A stretch of DNA of 24,443 nucleotides from an uncultured Collinsella sp. (GTDB lineage: Bacteria > Actinomycetota > Coriobacteriia > Coriobacteriales > Coriobacteriaceae): positions 1 through 24,443 of the forward strand of contig URBB01000018.1 in assembly GCA_900545835.1 (NCBI GenBank), read 5' to 3'. Within the stretch, counting starts at the first letter, position 1; the number at the start of each line of letters is the position of its first letter. The notes below the pieces were generated by a model. That model did not search any database and was not told the origin of the DNA. It saw only the letters and a program-made list of their open reading frames with translations. Shown here one piece after another: positions 16,140-23,145 of the stretch. The translations under genes and the position numbers were made by a program.

Positions 16140-16216
16140 TGGTCGCGGGGGCAGGATTTGAACCTACGACCTCCGGGTTATGAGCCCGGCGAGCTACCAG
16201 ACTGCTCCACCCCGCA
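16140..16216 (-). tRNA. Initiator tRNA-Met (anticodon CAT)
   Basis: The 77-base gene folds as a cloverleaf and includes an encoded 3' CCA (16142-16140). The acceptor stem pairs GCGGGG with CCCCGC. Position 1-72 is U-G rather than a Watson-Crick pair. The anticodon stem ends in three consecutive G-C pairs (CCGGG-ctcataa-CCCGG), and the T loop is TTCAAAT. The weak first pair and the GGG/CCC stem are hallmarks of the formyl-methionine initiator, which distinguishes it from elongator tRNA-Met or a CAT-anticodon Ile tRNA. Promoter and terminator flank it as a single-gene unit. Confidence 0.95.
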
Positions 16217-16247
16217 ATGTCTGGGCGCTTCATGTGCGCAAGAAAGA

Positions 16248-16276
16248 ATATTACGCGGGAGTTCGGTAAGCGGCAA
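16248..16276 (-). promoter_or_regulatory. Promoter of the initiator tRNA
   Basis: On the minus strand TTGCCG (16276-16271) and TAATAT (16253-16248) are separated by exactly 17 bases. They lie about 32 bases upstream of the mature tRNA 5' end. Confidence 0.75.
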
Positions 16277-16413
16277 GGAAAATCTCGTAGAGCATAATTC
16301 CTTCATATTTAAAACCCCTCAGCCCCTATCACCGTAAACGAATCGCAGCCGAGCGCCGTCGGCGGCGCGTATACAATGGTGCGCGTCCTTTTATGCCAAC
16401 ACTGGGAGTAGAC

Positions 16414-17187
16414 ATGCTGCTCGCTATCGATATGGGAAACACGCAGACGGCCATGGGCCTGTTTGACGGAGACGAGCTGGTGCAGTCGTGGCGTATGCCC
16501 ACCGACCGCTCCTATACCGCCGACGAGATCCACGTGCGCCTGATGGGTTTCTTTAAGATGTACGGCCTTTCGCTCGATGCGGTCGACGCAATCGCCTTTG
16601 CGGGCGTGGTGCCGCAGCTCTCGCGCGAGTGGCACGCCGTGGCCGACCGCATTGCCGCGGACGCCATCGTCATCGGGCCGCAGACGGCCGCGGTGACCAA
16701 GCTGCGCGCGGCGCGCCCCCAGGCCGTAGGTGCCGATCGCGTCGCCAACGCCGTTGCGGCCGAGACTTTCTACGGCGCGCCGGCAATCGTGGTGGACTTT
16801 GGCACCGCGACCAATATCGACGTCATCGATGAGGACGGTTATTACATTGGCGGAGCGATCGCGCCGGGCATCCGCATCTCCATGGACGCGCTTGCCGCCC
16901 GTGCCGCCAAGCTCGCCAGCGTGCCGCTCGAGGCGCCCGAGCACGCCATCGGCCGCGATACCGAGGAGTGCATCAAGGTCGGCGCCGTAACGGGCGCCGC
17001 CGCCATGGCTGAGGGCCTGGTCGCGCGCATGAAGCGCGAGCTGGGCCGCGAGGATGCCACCGTTATCGCCACGGGCGGTCTCGCCAGCATCGTCGCCGAT
17101 TCGACCGATGCCTTCGACGTGGTCGACGGACAACTCACCATCAAGGGTATCTGCGAAATCTACCGCCGCATGCAGGAGCTGGGATAG
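16414..17187 (+). CDS. coaX: Type III pantothenate kinase
   Basis: CoaX phosphorylates pantothenate with ATP, the first step of coenzyme A synthesis, in the cytoplasm. The 257-residue protein has the ASKHA-fold phosphate motif DMGNTQT (D6-T12), the GADR substrate-pocket motif (about 106-109) and DFGTATNIDV with the probable catalytic Asp at about 128, followed by GGAIAPGI. Length is normal for the family. The ATG at 16414 is chosen because GGGAG lies 5 bases upstream and the protein then begins at the family-typical MLLAIDMGN. An in-frame ATG at 16393 lacks a ribosome site. A TATACAAT element at 16370-16377 may be the -10 box. It stands alone on the plus strand. Confidence 0.95.
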   Translation: MLLAIDMGNTQTAMGLFDGDELVQSWRMPTDRSYTADEIHVRLMGFFKMYGLSLDAVDAIAFAGVVPQLSREWHAVADRIAADAIVIGPQTAAVTKLRAARPQAVGADRVANAVAAETFYGAPAIVVDFGTATNIDVIDEDGYYIGGAIAPGIRISMDALAARAAKLASVPLEAPEHAIGRDTEECIKVGAVTGAAAMAEGLVARMKRELGREDATVIATGGLASIVADSTDAFDVVDGQLTIKGICEIYRRMQELG

Positions 17188-17242
17188 AGCAGGGGCTTAA
17201 GTCGAGCACGGGCGCGAGCGGCGAACTAAGCAATGCATTGGT

Positions 17243-17285
17243 CCTATTCCTCAAAATCGAAAATTTTTCAGTTTTGAGGAATAGG
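17243..17285. repeat. 43-bp palindrome, copy A (downstream of the ATPase gene)
   Basis: Arms CCTATTCCTCAAAA (17243-17256) and TTTTGAGGAATAGG (17272-17285) are perfectly complementary. An inner GAAAA-t-TTTTC stem lies in the loop. It ends 7 bases from the stop codon of the ATPase gene and differs from copy C at one base. It could also terminate transcription of that gene. Confidence 0.93.
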
Positions 17286-17292
17286 CTTTCCG

Positions 17293-18489
17293 CTACGCCT
17301 CGCCGCACAACCACCTCGCCAGGTCCACGATCTGCACTCCGTCGCGATCCGTGGCCTCGTGATGCGTGCGGGCGAGAATCATCTTGGGATACGCATCGCC
17401 AATGCTCAGCAGTGGCGAAATCTCGCGTTCAAATGTCTTATCCGAGCTGATGTCGTCGCTCACCTGAATGTAGAGTTTCTCGCTCCGCTTGATTGCTACA
17501 AAGTCTATTTCCTTTTTATAGAGCACGCCGACGTATACCTCGTATCCGCGACGCAGCAGCTCGATTGCCACCATGTTCTCGTATACGCGTCCCCAATCCA
17601 TATCACGTGTACCAAGAAGCGCATATTTAAACGCATGGTCCGCCAGATAGTACTTCTCGCCGCTCTTAAGGTATTTTTTGCCGCGAATGTCGTACCGACG
17701 AACTTTATAGAAGGCAAACGCATCGCACAGGTACCCCATGTACGTGCCGACCGTCTTGTTCGTAATCTTTAGCCCATCCGCATTTAATGCATCAGTAATG
17801 TTGCGTGCCGACGTAATGTTGGAAACGTTGTCCATCATGTAATCGGCAATGCGCAGCAGCGCCGATTCGTTTCTCACGTTATGCCGCTGCACGATATCTC
17901 TCACAATGAGCGTCTTAAAGACGTTGGAGAGATATTGATAGCGCTGCTCCTGCAGTGGATAAGGGTAAGAGCCGGACATACCGCCGGTTCTCGTGTACTC
18001 ATCGAAGTCGCGGTCGACCTCGCCCTCGTCGCCATAGAGACGATACTCCTCAAACGAGAATGGGAAAACCTCGATCTCGAACGTACGCCCCGTAAAGAGC
18101 GTCGACAGATCGCTCGACAGCAAAAAGGCATTCGATCCGGTAATGAATATGTCGTACTGCTCGGATGCGTGGAGGCTGTTGATCGCACGCTCAAAACCGT
18201 CGCACATCTGAACTTCATCGATAAGCAGAAAGTTTTGTTTGCCGGACACTCGATGCTCTTTTACATAGGCGAGCAGCGCGTGATACTCGAGCAGATTCTC
18301 GAACTCATCGAGGTTGTAGTTGATATGGATGACATTCGAATTGGACAGATTTGCCTCCACGTAATCGCGGAGGGCCTCGAGCAATTTTGATTTACCGCTA
18401 CGACGGATGCCCGTGATGACCTTGATGTCCGGCACGCCAATAAGGCTCGTCAACGTGTCCATATATGACGTTCTATTGATGAGTTTCAT
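17293..18489 (-). CDS. AAA_14/DUF4143-type ATPase of unknown function
   Basis: A 398-residue P-loop ATPase of the widespread, poorly understood AAA_14 plus DUF4143 family. Walker A is GIRRSGKS (27-34), Walker B FLLIDEVQ (87-94), and ITGSNAFLLSSDLSTLFTGR (116-135) is the family hallmark with a sensor-like Asn. A winged-helix-like region (about 205-265) precedes the C-terminal domain. That domain has ENMVAIELLRRGY (304-316) and KEIDFVA...YIQV (326-343), resembling a PD-(D/E)XK nuclease core with Gln in place of the usual final Glu-x-Lys. The ribosome site GAGGAGG is 6 bases from the ATG. The gene is visibly poorer in G and C than its neighbours and is bracketed by three identical-class palindromes, suggesting horizontal arrival as a cassette. 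Biological role unknown. Confidence 0.9.
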   Translation of the reverse strand: MKLINRTSYMDTLTSLIGVPDIKVITGIRRSGKSKLLEALRDYVEANLSNSNVIHINYNLDEFENLLEYHALLAYVKEHRVSGKQNFLLIDEVQMCDGFERAINSLHASEQYDIFITGSNAFLLSSDLSTLFTGRTFEIEVFPFSFEEYRLYGDEGEVDRDFDEYTRTGGMSGSYPYPLQEQRYQYLSNVFKTLIVRDIVQRHNVRNESALLRIADYMMDNVSNITSARNITDALNADGLKITNKTVGTYMGYLCDAFAFYKVRRYDIRGKKYLKSGEKYYLADHAFKYALLGTRDMDWGRVYENMVAIELLRRGYEVYVGVLYKKEIDFVAIKRSEKLYIQVSDDISSDKTFEREISPLLSIGDAYPKMILARTHHEATDRDGVQIVDLARWLCGEA

Positions 18490-18514
18490 TGGGGCCTCCT
18501 CGCGGTCTTTTATC

Positions 18515-18557
18515 GCTATTCCTCAAAATTGAAAAATTTTCAGTTTTGAGGAATAGG
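18515..18557. repeat. 43-bp palindrome, copy B (leader of the ATPase gene)
   Basis: Same element as copies A and C: arms CTATTCCTCAAAA (18516-18528) and TTTTGAGGAATAG (18544-18556), with the outermost pair mismatched. The inner stem is GAAAA-AT-TTTC. It lies 26 bases upstream of the ATPase start codon. A TATAGAG sequence just beyond it on the minus strand could be the -10 box, which would place this hairpin in the 5' leader. Flanking GGTCTTT/AAAGACC and TCGCTAT/ATAGCGA pieces extend the dyad imperfectly. Confidence 0.9.
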
Positions 18558-18600
18558 CTCTATAGCGAATATACCTCGCGAAAGACCGAGCTGCCTTAAT

Positions 18601-18643
18601 CCTATTCCTCAAAAACGAAAATTTTTCAGTTTTGAGGAATAGG
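18601..18643. repeat. 43-bp palindrome, copy C (upstream boundary)
   Basis: Arms CCTATTCCTCAAAA (18601-18614) and TTTTGAGGAATAGG (18630-18643) pair perfectly. It is in the same orientation as copy A, with a single base difference in the loop. Copies A and C therefore form direct repeats enclosing the ATPase gene and copy B. Its outer edge is 32 bases from the terminator of the neighbouring gene. Confidence 0.93.
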
Positions 18644-18674
18644 GCGCTGGCAACCCATTCCCCAGATAGGCGAA

Positions 18675-18702
18675 ACCCTCCCCGGCACAGGCCGAGGAGG
18701 GT
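18675..18702 (-). terminator. Terminator of the folP-folK / ligase-like operon
   Basis: Arms ACCCTCCCCGGC (18675-18686) and GCCGAGGAGGGT (18691-18702) pair with one wobble on the minus strand, with a 4-base loop and a short TTT. It lies about 40 bases past the stop of the last gene. Confidence 0.7.
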
Positions 18703-18741
18703 CTTGTTGTCATGTCTATCTTTGGGCGCGAACGCCCCGCG

Positions 18742-19443
18742 CTACAGCCCGCGAATTCGTACGGCCTCGGGCGGAAACTCCTGCTCGCCGGCATCGGTCT
18801 TAATGGTCGCGCGGCCCCAGATGTCCAGGCCTGCAAACACACCGACCGCAAGCGGCAGGCCGTTGGGCGACACCGCCGCAACTTGGCGGCCCAGCAGCGG
18901 CACCATGTCGAAGTACTCGCCCAGCACGGGAGCCAGCGGCCCTGCGGCGCCTTGCGGCGTGTTGGCAACAACCGCCCAAGCGTCCACGCGGGCCAGCACG
19001 GCGGCGGCCAGCGTCTCGACCAGCGCTTCGTCAGCCACGTCCACACCAAGCTCGCCCAGCGCCGAACGCTCAATATCCACCGTCACGGCACCGAACATGC
19101 CCGCAGCAGCGGCACCGCCGTTCACGGCAACACGCGCGAGCGACGTCTCAAACGCAGGCGCACCGCACACGATATCGCTCGGCCACTGGATACCCACCTT
19201 ACCGGCAAGGCCCAACCCCGGCGTCGAAGCCGTGCCCACGAGCGCGTCCATCATGCCCATCGCAGCCACAAACGGCAGGCCGTGGAAGGCATGCATGTTC
19301 ACGTCCGGGCGCACGATCAGCGAAAACGTCAGCGAAGCATCGCCCGCGCTCCAAGCGCACCAGCCCGCGGACGCACCCTCGCGGCCCGCGTCGCGCGCGG
19401 CGTCAAGCTCGGTACCGGCGGCAACAGCATTCATCTCGATCAT
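18742..19443 (-). CDS. Biotin/lipoate ligase-like protein lacking the usual catalytic loop
   Basis: This 233-residue protein resembles the catalytic and C-terminal domains of biotin protein ligase. SLIVRPDVNM (41-50) fits the family strand, KVGIQWPSDIV (82-92) sits where K-W-P-N-D-I is expected, and GRATIKTDAGEQEFPPEAVRIRGL matches the BirA C-terminal SH3-like domain. However, the GRGRxGR biotinyl-AMP loop is missing from the N-terminal part. The invariant Lys before WPND is Gln, and Asn is Ser. It may be a non-catalytic relative or an enzyme with altered chemistry. Its ATG follows the folP-folK stop directly (TAGATG), so the two are co-translated. An ATG nine bases further in is an alternative start. 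Confidence 0.65.
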   Translation of the reverse strand: MIEMNAVAAGTELDAARDAGREGASAGWCAWSAGDASLTFSLIVRPDVNMHAFHGLPFVAAMGMMDALVGTASTPGLGLAGKVGIQWPSDIVCGAPAFETSLARVAVNGGAAAAGMFGAVTVDIERSALGELGVDVADEALVETLAAAVLARVDAWAVVANTPQGAAGPLAPVLGEYFDMVPLLGRQVAAVSPNGLPLAVGVFAGLDIWGRATIKTDAGEQEFPPEAVRIRGL

Positions 19444-21192
19444 CTACATACGCCCCAATTCGCCCACGATATGGCCCACGCGGTCCTCGGGCTCCTTGAC
19501 CTCGACACCGTTGTAGCGGAAGAACCGCGCCGGGTCGTGCATCAGGTCCTCGAGCGGCACCAGCACAAAGTCGCGTTCGCCGATCAGCGGATGCGGCAGG
19601 CGCAGCTTTTTGCCGCCGTGGGTCTCGCCGTCCATCCACAGCAGGTCCAGGTCGATGGTGCGCGGACCGTTGGCCTTGGCCTTTTTGGAGCGGTCGCGCC
19701 CCAACTCGGCCTCGATCTTCATGAGCTCGTCGAGCAGCACCAACGGCGCCAGCTCGGTCTTGATCTCGATGACGGCGTTGGCAAACGCGTCCTGGCGCGT
19801 TTCGTAGGCCGGCTCGCTCTCGTAAATCTTGGAGGAGTTAGACACGCAGGTAAGTGGAATCTCGGCGATCATCTCACGTGCGGCGCGGATGTTGTCGCAG
19901 CGATGCCCCAGGTTGGAGCCCACGGCCACAAACGCGCGGCGCGGCTGCGGCTTGGCAACCGCCCAGTAACCGTTCAGGAACTGCGCAAAACCCGCGGCGT
20001 CGTGCACGCGCACGATGTTGGCACCGGCCTGGATGGCGCCCAGGCACACGCCAAACGTGGCGGCATCGCGCGCGGCGGCCTCGGTCACGCCCGAGATAGC
20101 GCCCACAAAGCGCTTGCGCGACACGGCGCACATGAGCGGATAGCCCAGTGACGCCATCTTGGCAGTCTCGCGCTGGATGACGATATCCTCGTTAGCCGAC
20201 TTACCAAAGCCCGGGCCAGGATCGATGCAGATGCGGTCGCGCGACACGCCGGCATGGATGAGTGTGCGGGCCTGGTCGGACAGAAAGCCCATAACGCGGC
20301 GCATGATGGGCGCCGAATCGGGCAGGGTGAAGCGGCGGAGCTGCGAGGTGGGCACGTAGGCTTCCTCGCGGCGGGCGCTGCGGCGCATCATGGCTGCCAG
20401 GTGGTCATTGGACTCCGATGCGACCTCGGTGGCTGCGGGCGCGGCCTCGGGCGCGGGCGCGACGGTCTCGGCGGCAGCAGCCTGCTCGGCGGCCGGCGTC
20501 TCCTGCCCCAGCTCGGTTGCAGGCTCGGACGTGGGCTCCGGCTCGCCAAACGGCAGTGAGGGCTGTACCACACCGCCCGGAAGCTTGGCCTCAACCTTGG
20601 GCTCGCCCAGCAACTTGCCGCGACGGCGACGGGCCGGCTTCTCGGCCTCGCGCGCGGCCTCGGCAGCCGCTTCGCGTGCCTTCTCGGCAACAAACGCCGC
20701 AGCCGAGGTATCGAGCTGCACCGTTGCGTGCGTGCGGGCGGGCGCGGCGACCTCGCCGGCATGCATCACGATGACGCCGCAGGTGCTCGTCTTAACAAAC
20801 TCGACCATCTTGGGATCGGTGAAGCCGGTCACGTCGTTGACGATCGAGGCGCCGCAGCGCACGGCCGCCTTGGCAACCGCTACATGACGCGTGTCGATCG
20901 AGACGATGGCGCCCTCCTTGGCCAGCGCGCGCACCACGGGCAGCACGCGGCGCGCTTCCTCATCGGGGTTGACCGGGGTAAAACCAGGGCGCGTGGACTC
21001 GCCGCCCACGTCGATGATGTCGGCGCCGGCATCGAGCATCGCCAGGCCGTACTCGATGGCGGCATCGGGGTCGAAGTGCTCCCCGCCGTCGCTAAACGAA
21101 TCGGGCGTCACGTTGAGGACGCCCATGATGCGCGGACGGTCAAAGCTGAGCTCGTACTTTCCGCACCGCCATGTCTTGCTGTCGTTCGCCAT
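19444..21192 (-). CDS. folP/folK: Fused dihydropteroate synthase and HPPK (FolP-FolK) with a large insert
   Basis: The 582-residue protein joins two successive folate enzymes. FolK makes the pterin pyrophosphate and FolP condenses it with p-aminobenzoate. FolP motifs are VLNVTPDSFSDGG (25-37), DVGGESTRPG (61-70), SIDT (98-101), DPGPGFGK (324-331), SRKRFVG (358-364) and VRVHD (394-398). FolK motifs are VAVGSNLGHR (422-431), NGPRTIDLDLL (508-518) and LPHPLIGERDFVLVPL (532-547). FolK follows FolP, the reverse of catalytic order. An Ala/Pro/Glu-rich stretch (about 147-290) interrupts the FolP barrel after VIVMHAGE. The ATG at 21192 has AGGAGG 6 bases upstream. An open frame continues upstream to 21603 but reads Arg-rich antisense-like peptide through the sirtuin gene and is not part of the protein. 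Confidence 0.93.
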   Translation of the reverse strand: MANDSKTWRCGKYELSFDRPRIMGVLNVTPDSFSDGGEHFDPDAAIEYGLAMLDAGADIIDVGGESTRPGFTPVNPDEEARRVLPVVRALAKEGAIVSIDTRHVAVAKAAVRCGASIVNDVTGFTDPKMVEFVKTSTCGVIVMHAGEVAAPARTHATVQLDTSAAAFVAEKAREAAAEAAREAEKPARRRRGKLLGEPKVEAKLPGGVVQPSLPFGEPEPTSEPATELGQETPAAEQAAAAETVAPAPEAAPAATEVASESNDHLAAMMRRSARREEAYVPTSQLRRFTLPDSAPIMRRVMGFLSDQARTLIHAGVSRDRICIDPGPGFGKSANEDIVIQRETAKMASLGYPLMCAVSRKRFVGAISGVTEAAARDAATFGVCLGAIQAGANIVRVHDAAGFAQFLNGYWAVAKPQPRRAFVAVGSNLGHRCDNIRAAREMIAEIPLTCVSNSSKIYESEPAYETRQDAFANAVIEIKTELAPLVLLDELMKIEAELGRDRSKKAKANGPRTIDLDLLWMDGETHGGKKLRLPHPLIGERDFVLVPLEDLMHDPARFFRYNGVEVKEPEDRVGHIVGELGRM

Positions 21193-21214
21193 GAACATCC
21201 TCCTAAAATGCCCA

Positions 21215-21242
21215 CGCCGCCGAGCTTGGGGAGCTGGCGGCG
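21215..21242 (-). promoter_or_regulatory. Strong hairpin just upstream of the folP-folK ribosome site
   Basis: CGCCGCC plus AGCT pairs with AGCT plus GGCGGCG (21215-21221/21236-21242 and 21223-21226/21232-21235, one bulged base, 5-base loop). It is 10 bases from the AGGAGG ribosome site. It could act as a weak terminator of the sirtuin transcript or as a leader structure. No U-run follows directly. Confidence 0.45.
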
Positions 21243-21267
21243 GGGTCGCTTTGCACTCAGTCTTTCT

Positions 21268-21298
21268 ATTGTATCCGCGCGCGCGGGCTAGAACGCAA
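21268..21298 (-). promoter_or_regulatory. Possible promoter of the folP-folK operon
   Basis: On the minus strand TTGCGT (21298-21293) and TACAAT (21273-21268) are 19 bases apart, partly inside the end of the sirtuin gene. The -10 box is good and the spacing is long. Confidence 0.35.
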
Positions 21299-22040
21299 AC
21301 GCGGCCGCGATGTCGCAAGAAATCAGCAGGTCGGCATTTGCATCCTGATCGGTGGGAGCAAGGTTGCATATGGCCAGCGTATCGCCGGTAAAGTAACGCG
21401 TAAGGCCTGCCGCCGGATACACCACGAGCGAGGTCCCACCCACAATGAGGGCATCGGCCGCGGCGATGGCGGCAACGGCACCGGTCAGCACATGCTCGTC
21501 GAGTGGCTCCTCGTAGAGCACTACATCGGGCTTGATGCGGCCGCCGCACGCGGGGCACGCGGGCACGCCCGCGGCATCCTCGTGCTCGCGCGAGCAGATC
21601 CACTCGGCGCTATAGACCGCGCCGCACGACTGGCAAATGTTGCGATGGACCGATCCGTGCAACTCAAACACGCGCTGTGAGCCGGCCATCTGATGCAGGC
21701 CGTCGATGTTTTGCGTCACCACGGCGTCGAGCTTGCCGGCGCGCTCCAGCTCGGCCAGCTTGGTGTGGCAGCGGTTGGGCTTGGCGCCAAGCGCAATCAT
21801 CTTGGTGCGGTAGAAGTCGAAGAACTCGGCCGGATGCGCCTCGTAAAAGCTATGCGAGAGCATAGTCTCGGGCGGGTAGGCAAACTGCTGGTGATACAGG
21901 CCGTCCACGCTGCGGAAATCGGGGATGCCACTTGCCGTGGAAACACCCGCGCCGCCAAAGAAGACCACGCGCTTGTGGGTGTCAAACAGATCCGCCAGAG
22001 CGGCGGAGGCCTGCCTGGGGTCCGATATTGCCTGCGTCAT
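21288..22040 (-). CDS. cobB: SIR2-family NAD-dependent protein deacylase
   Basis: A 250-residue sirtuin that removes acyl groups from protein lysines using NAD+, as CobB does for acetyl-CoA synthetase and others. GGAGVSTASGIPDFRS (29-44) is the NAD-binding signature and TQNIDGLH (109-116) contains the catalytic Asn/Asp. H128 in LHGSVH is the catalytic His. Zinc is bound by C136/C139 (CQSC) and C162/C165 (CPAC). VGGTSLVVYPAAGL (200-213) completes the Rossmann fold. No Tyr-x-x-Arg desuccinylase pair was verified. GGAGG lies 6 bases upstream of the ATG. It is followed by the folate operon after 95 bases and diverges from xth. Confidence 0.94.
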   Translation of the reverse strand: MTQAISDPRQASAALADLFDTHKRVVFFGGAGVSTASGIPDFRSVDGLYHQQFAYPPETMLSHSFYEAHPAEFFDFYRTKMIALGAKPNRCHTKLAELERAGKLDAVVTQNIDGLHQMAGSQRVFELHGSVHRNICQSCGAVYSAEWICSREHEDAAGVPACPACGGRIKPDVVLYEEPLDEHVLTGAVAAIAAADALIVGGTSLVVYPAAGLTRYFTGDTLAICNLAPTDQDANADLLISCDIAAAFAF

Positions 22041-22177
22041 ATGAGTCCTCCGTCCTTGTTAGTCGGACAGCGTTGGGCGACGTCCCAGCATGCGGCCTTT
22101 AAGTCGGCATGCGCGGAGCCCACACCCCGCCCCTGTTGCGCTAATCTTAAGCCTGCCAACCCCGTCGAAAGGACACC

Positions 22178-22996
22178 ATGCCTCAGACTTACACTTTCGC
22201 CTCGTGGAACGTCAACGGCCTGCGCGCCGTGCTCAAAAAGGACCCGAGCTTTATCCAGATCGCGCAAGAACTCGATGTCGATGTCCTGGCGCTGCAAGAG
22301 ACCAAGCTGCAAGAAGGCCAGGTTGATATTGACCTGCCCGGCTATCACCAAACCTGGAGCTACGCCGAGCGCAAGGGCTACTCGGGCACTGCGGTCTTTA
22401 GCCGCCAGGAACCGCTGCGCGTGCTGCACGCCGACGCGCTGCTACCCTACGCCGGCGAGGGCGAGGCGGCCGAGCTCGTCGCCCAAGCCGTAACCGAGGG
22501 CCGCGTCTGCGCGCTCGAGTTCGACAAGTTCTGGTTTGTGGATGTCTACACTCCCAACGCGCAAAACGAACTCGCCCGCATCGACGTGCGCATGGCCTGG
22601 GACGATACCTACCGCGACTTTTTGAGCGCGCTCGAGCGCGAGACCGGCAAACCCGTCGTGACCTGCGGCGACTTTAACGTTGCGCACGAGGAGATCGACC
22701 TTAAGAACCCCAAGTCCAACCGCGGCAACGCCGGCTTTTCGGACGAAGAACGCGGTAAGTTTACCGAGCTGCTCAACGCCGGGTTTACCGATACCTGGCG
22801 CGCGGCAAACCCCGACGTCGAGGGCGTCTACAGCTGGTGGAGCTACCGCTTTAATGCCCGCAAGAACAACGCAGGCTGGCGCATCGACTACTTCCTGGTA
22901 AGCGACGCAATCGCCGCCAACGTTCGCGACACCGGTATCCGTGGCGACATCTTCGGCAGCGACCACTGCCCCGTCACCCTCACGCTAGAACTCTAG
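22178..22996 (+). CDS. xth: Exodeoxyribonuclease III (AP endonuclease)
   Basis: A 272-residue exonuclease III family enzyme that cuts DNA at abasic sites and trims 3' blocks in base excision repair. Motifs in order: SWNVNGLR (9-16), LQETKLQ with metal ligand E41, VYTPNAQ (123-129), GDFNVAHEEIDL with D165 and N167, GFSDEER (186-192), YSWWSYRFNARKNNAGWRIDYFL (218-240) and GSDHCPV with D262-H263. Length is normal. AAAGGA lies 5 bases before the ATG. It diverges from cobB across a 137-base gap in which I found no convincing promoter. Confidence 0.95.
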   Translation: MPQTYTFASWNVNGLRAVLKKDPSFIQIAQELDVDVLALQETKLQEGQVDIDLPGYHQTWSYAERKGYSGTAVFSRQEPLRVLHADALLPYAGEGEAAELVAQAVTEGRVCALEFDKFWFVDVYTPNAQNELARIDVRMAWDDTYRDFLSALERETGKPVVTCGDFNVAHEEIDLKNPKSNRGNAGFSDEERGKFTELLNAGFTDTWRAANPDVEGVYSWWSYRFNARKNNAGWRIDYFLVSDAIAANVRDTGIRGDIFGSDHCPVTLTLEL

Positions 22997-23058
22997 CCCC
23001 AAGTAATTCCTGGGGGGACAGAGGAAAACAGATTATGTGGCCCCTCTCCCCCTATAAG

Positions 23059-23121
23059 TTGCGGTGGAATAGTTCCTGTTTGGGCAGCAAATAGCCAAAA
23101 ACGAGAACTATTCCACCGCAA
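23059..23121. repeat. 17-bp perfect inverted repeat between xth and the ECF S-component gene
   Basis: Arms TTGCGGTGGAATAGTTC (23059-23075) and GAACTATTCCACCGCAA (23105-23121) enclose a 29-base centre and lie between two convergent genes. No U-run follows on either strand, so it is not a standard terminator. The arms contain GGAATAG, also found in the 43-bp palindromes around the ATPase gene, though the rest differs. The remainder of 22997-23145 holds a weak CCCCA/TGGGG hairpin after the xth stop and a G-rich stretch pairing with CCTCTCCCC. Confidence 0.85.
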
Positions 23122-23145
23122 GTTCGTGAGGGAACGCGAAATGCC

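Noticed and set aside
16140..16216. tRNA gene as an integration (att) site for a nearby element
   Set aside because: No integrase gene and no duplicated tRNA 3' end were seen in the flanking sequence.
21193..21603. N-terminal extension of the FolP-FolK frame
   Set aside because: It reads Arg/Cys-rich sequence antisense-like to normal coding use and overlaps the real sirtuin gene. A perfect AGGAGG-spaced ATG exists at 21192.
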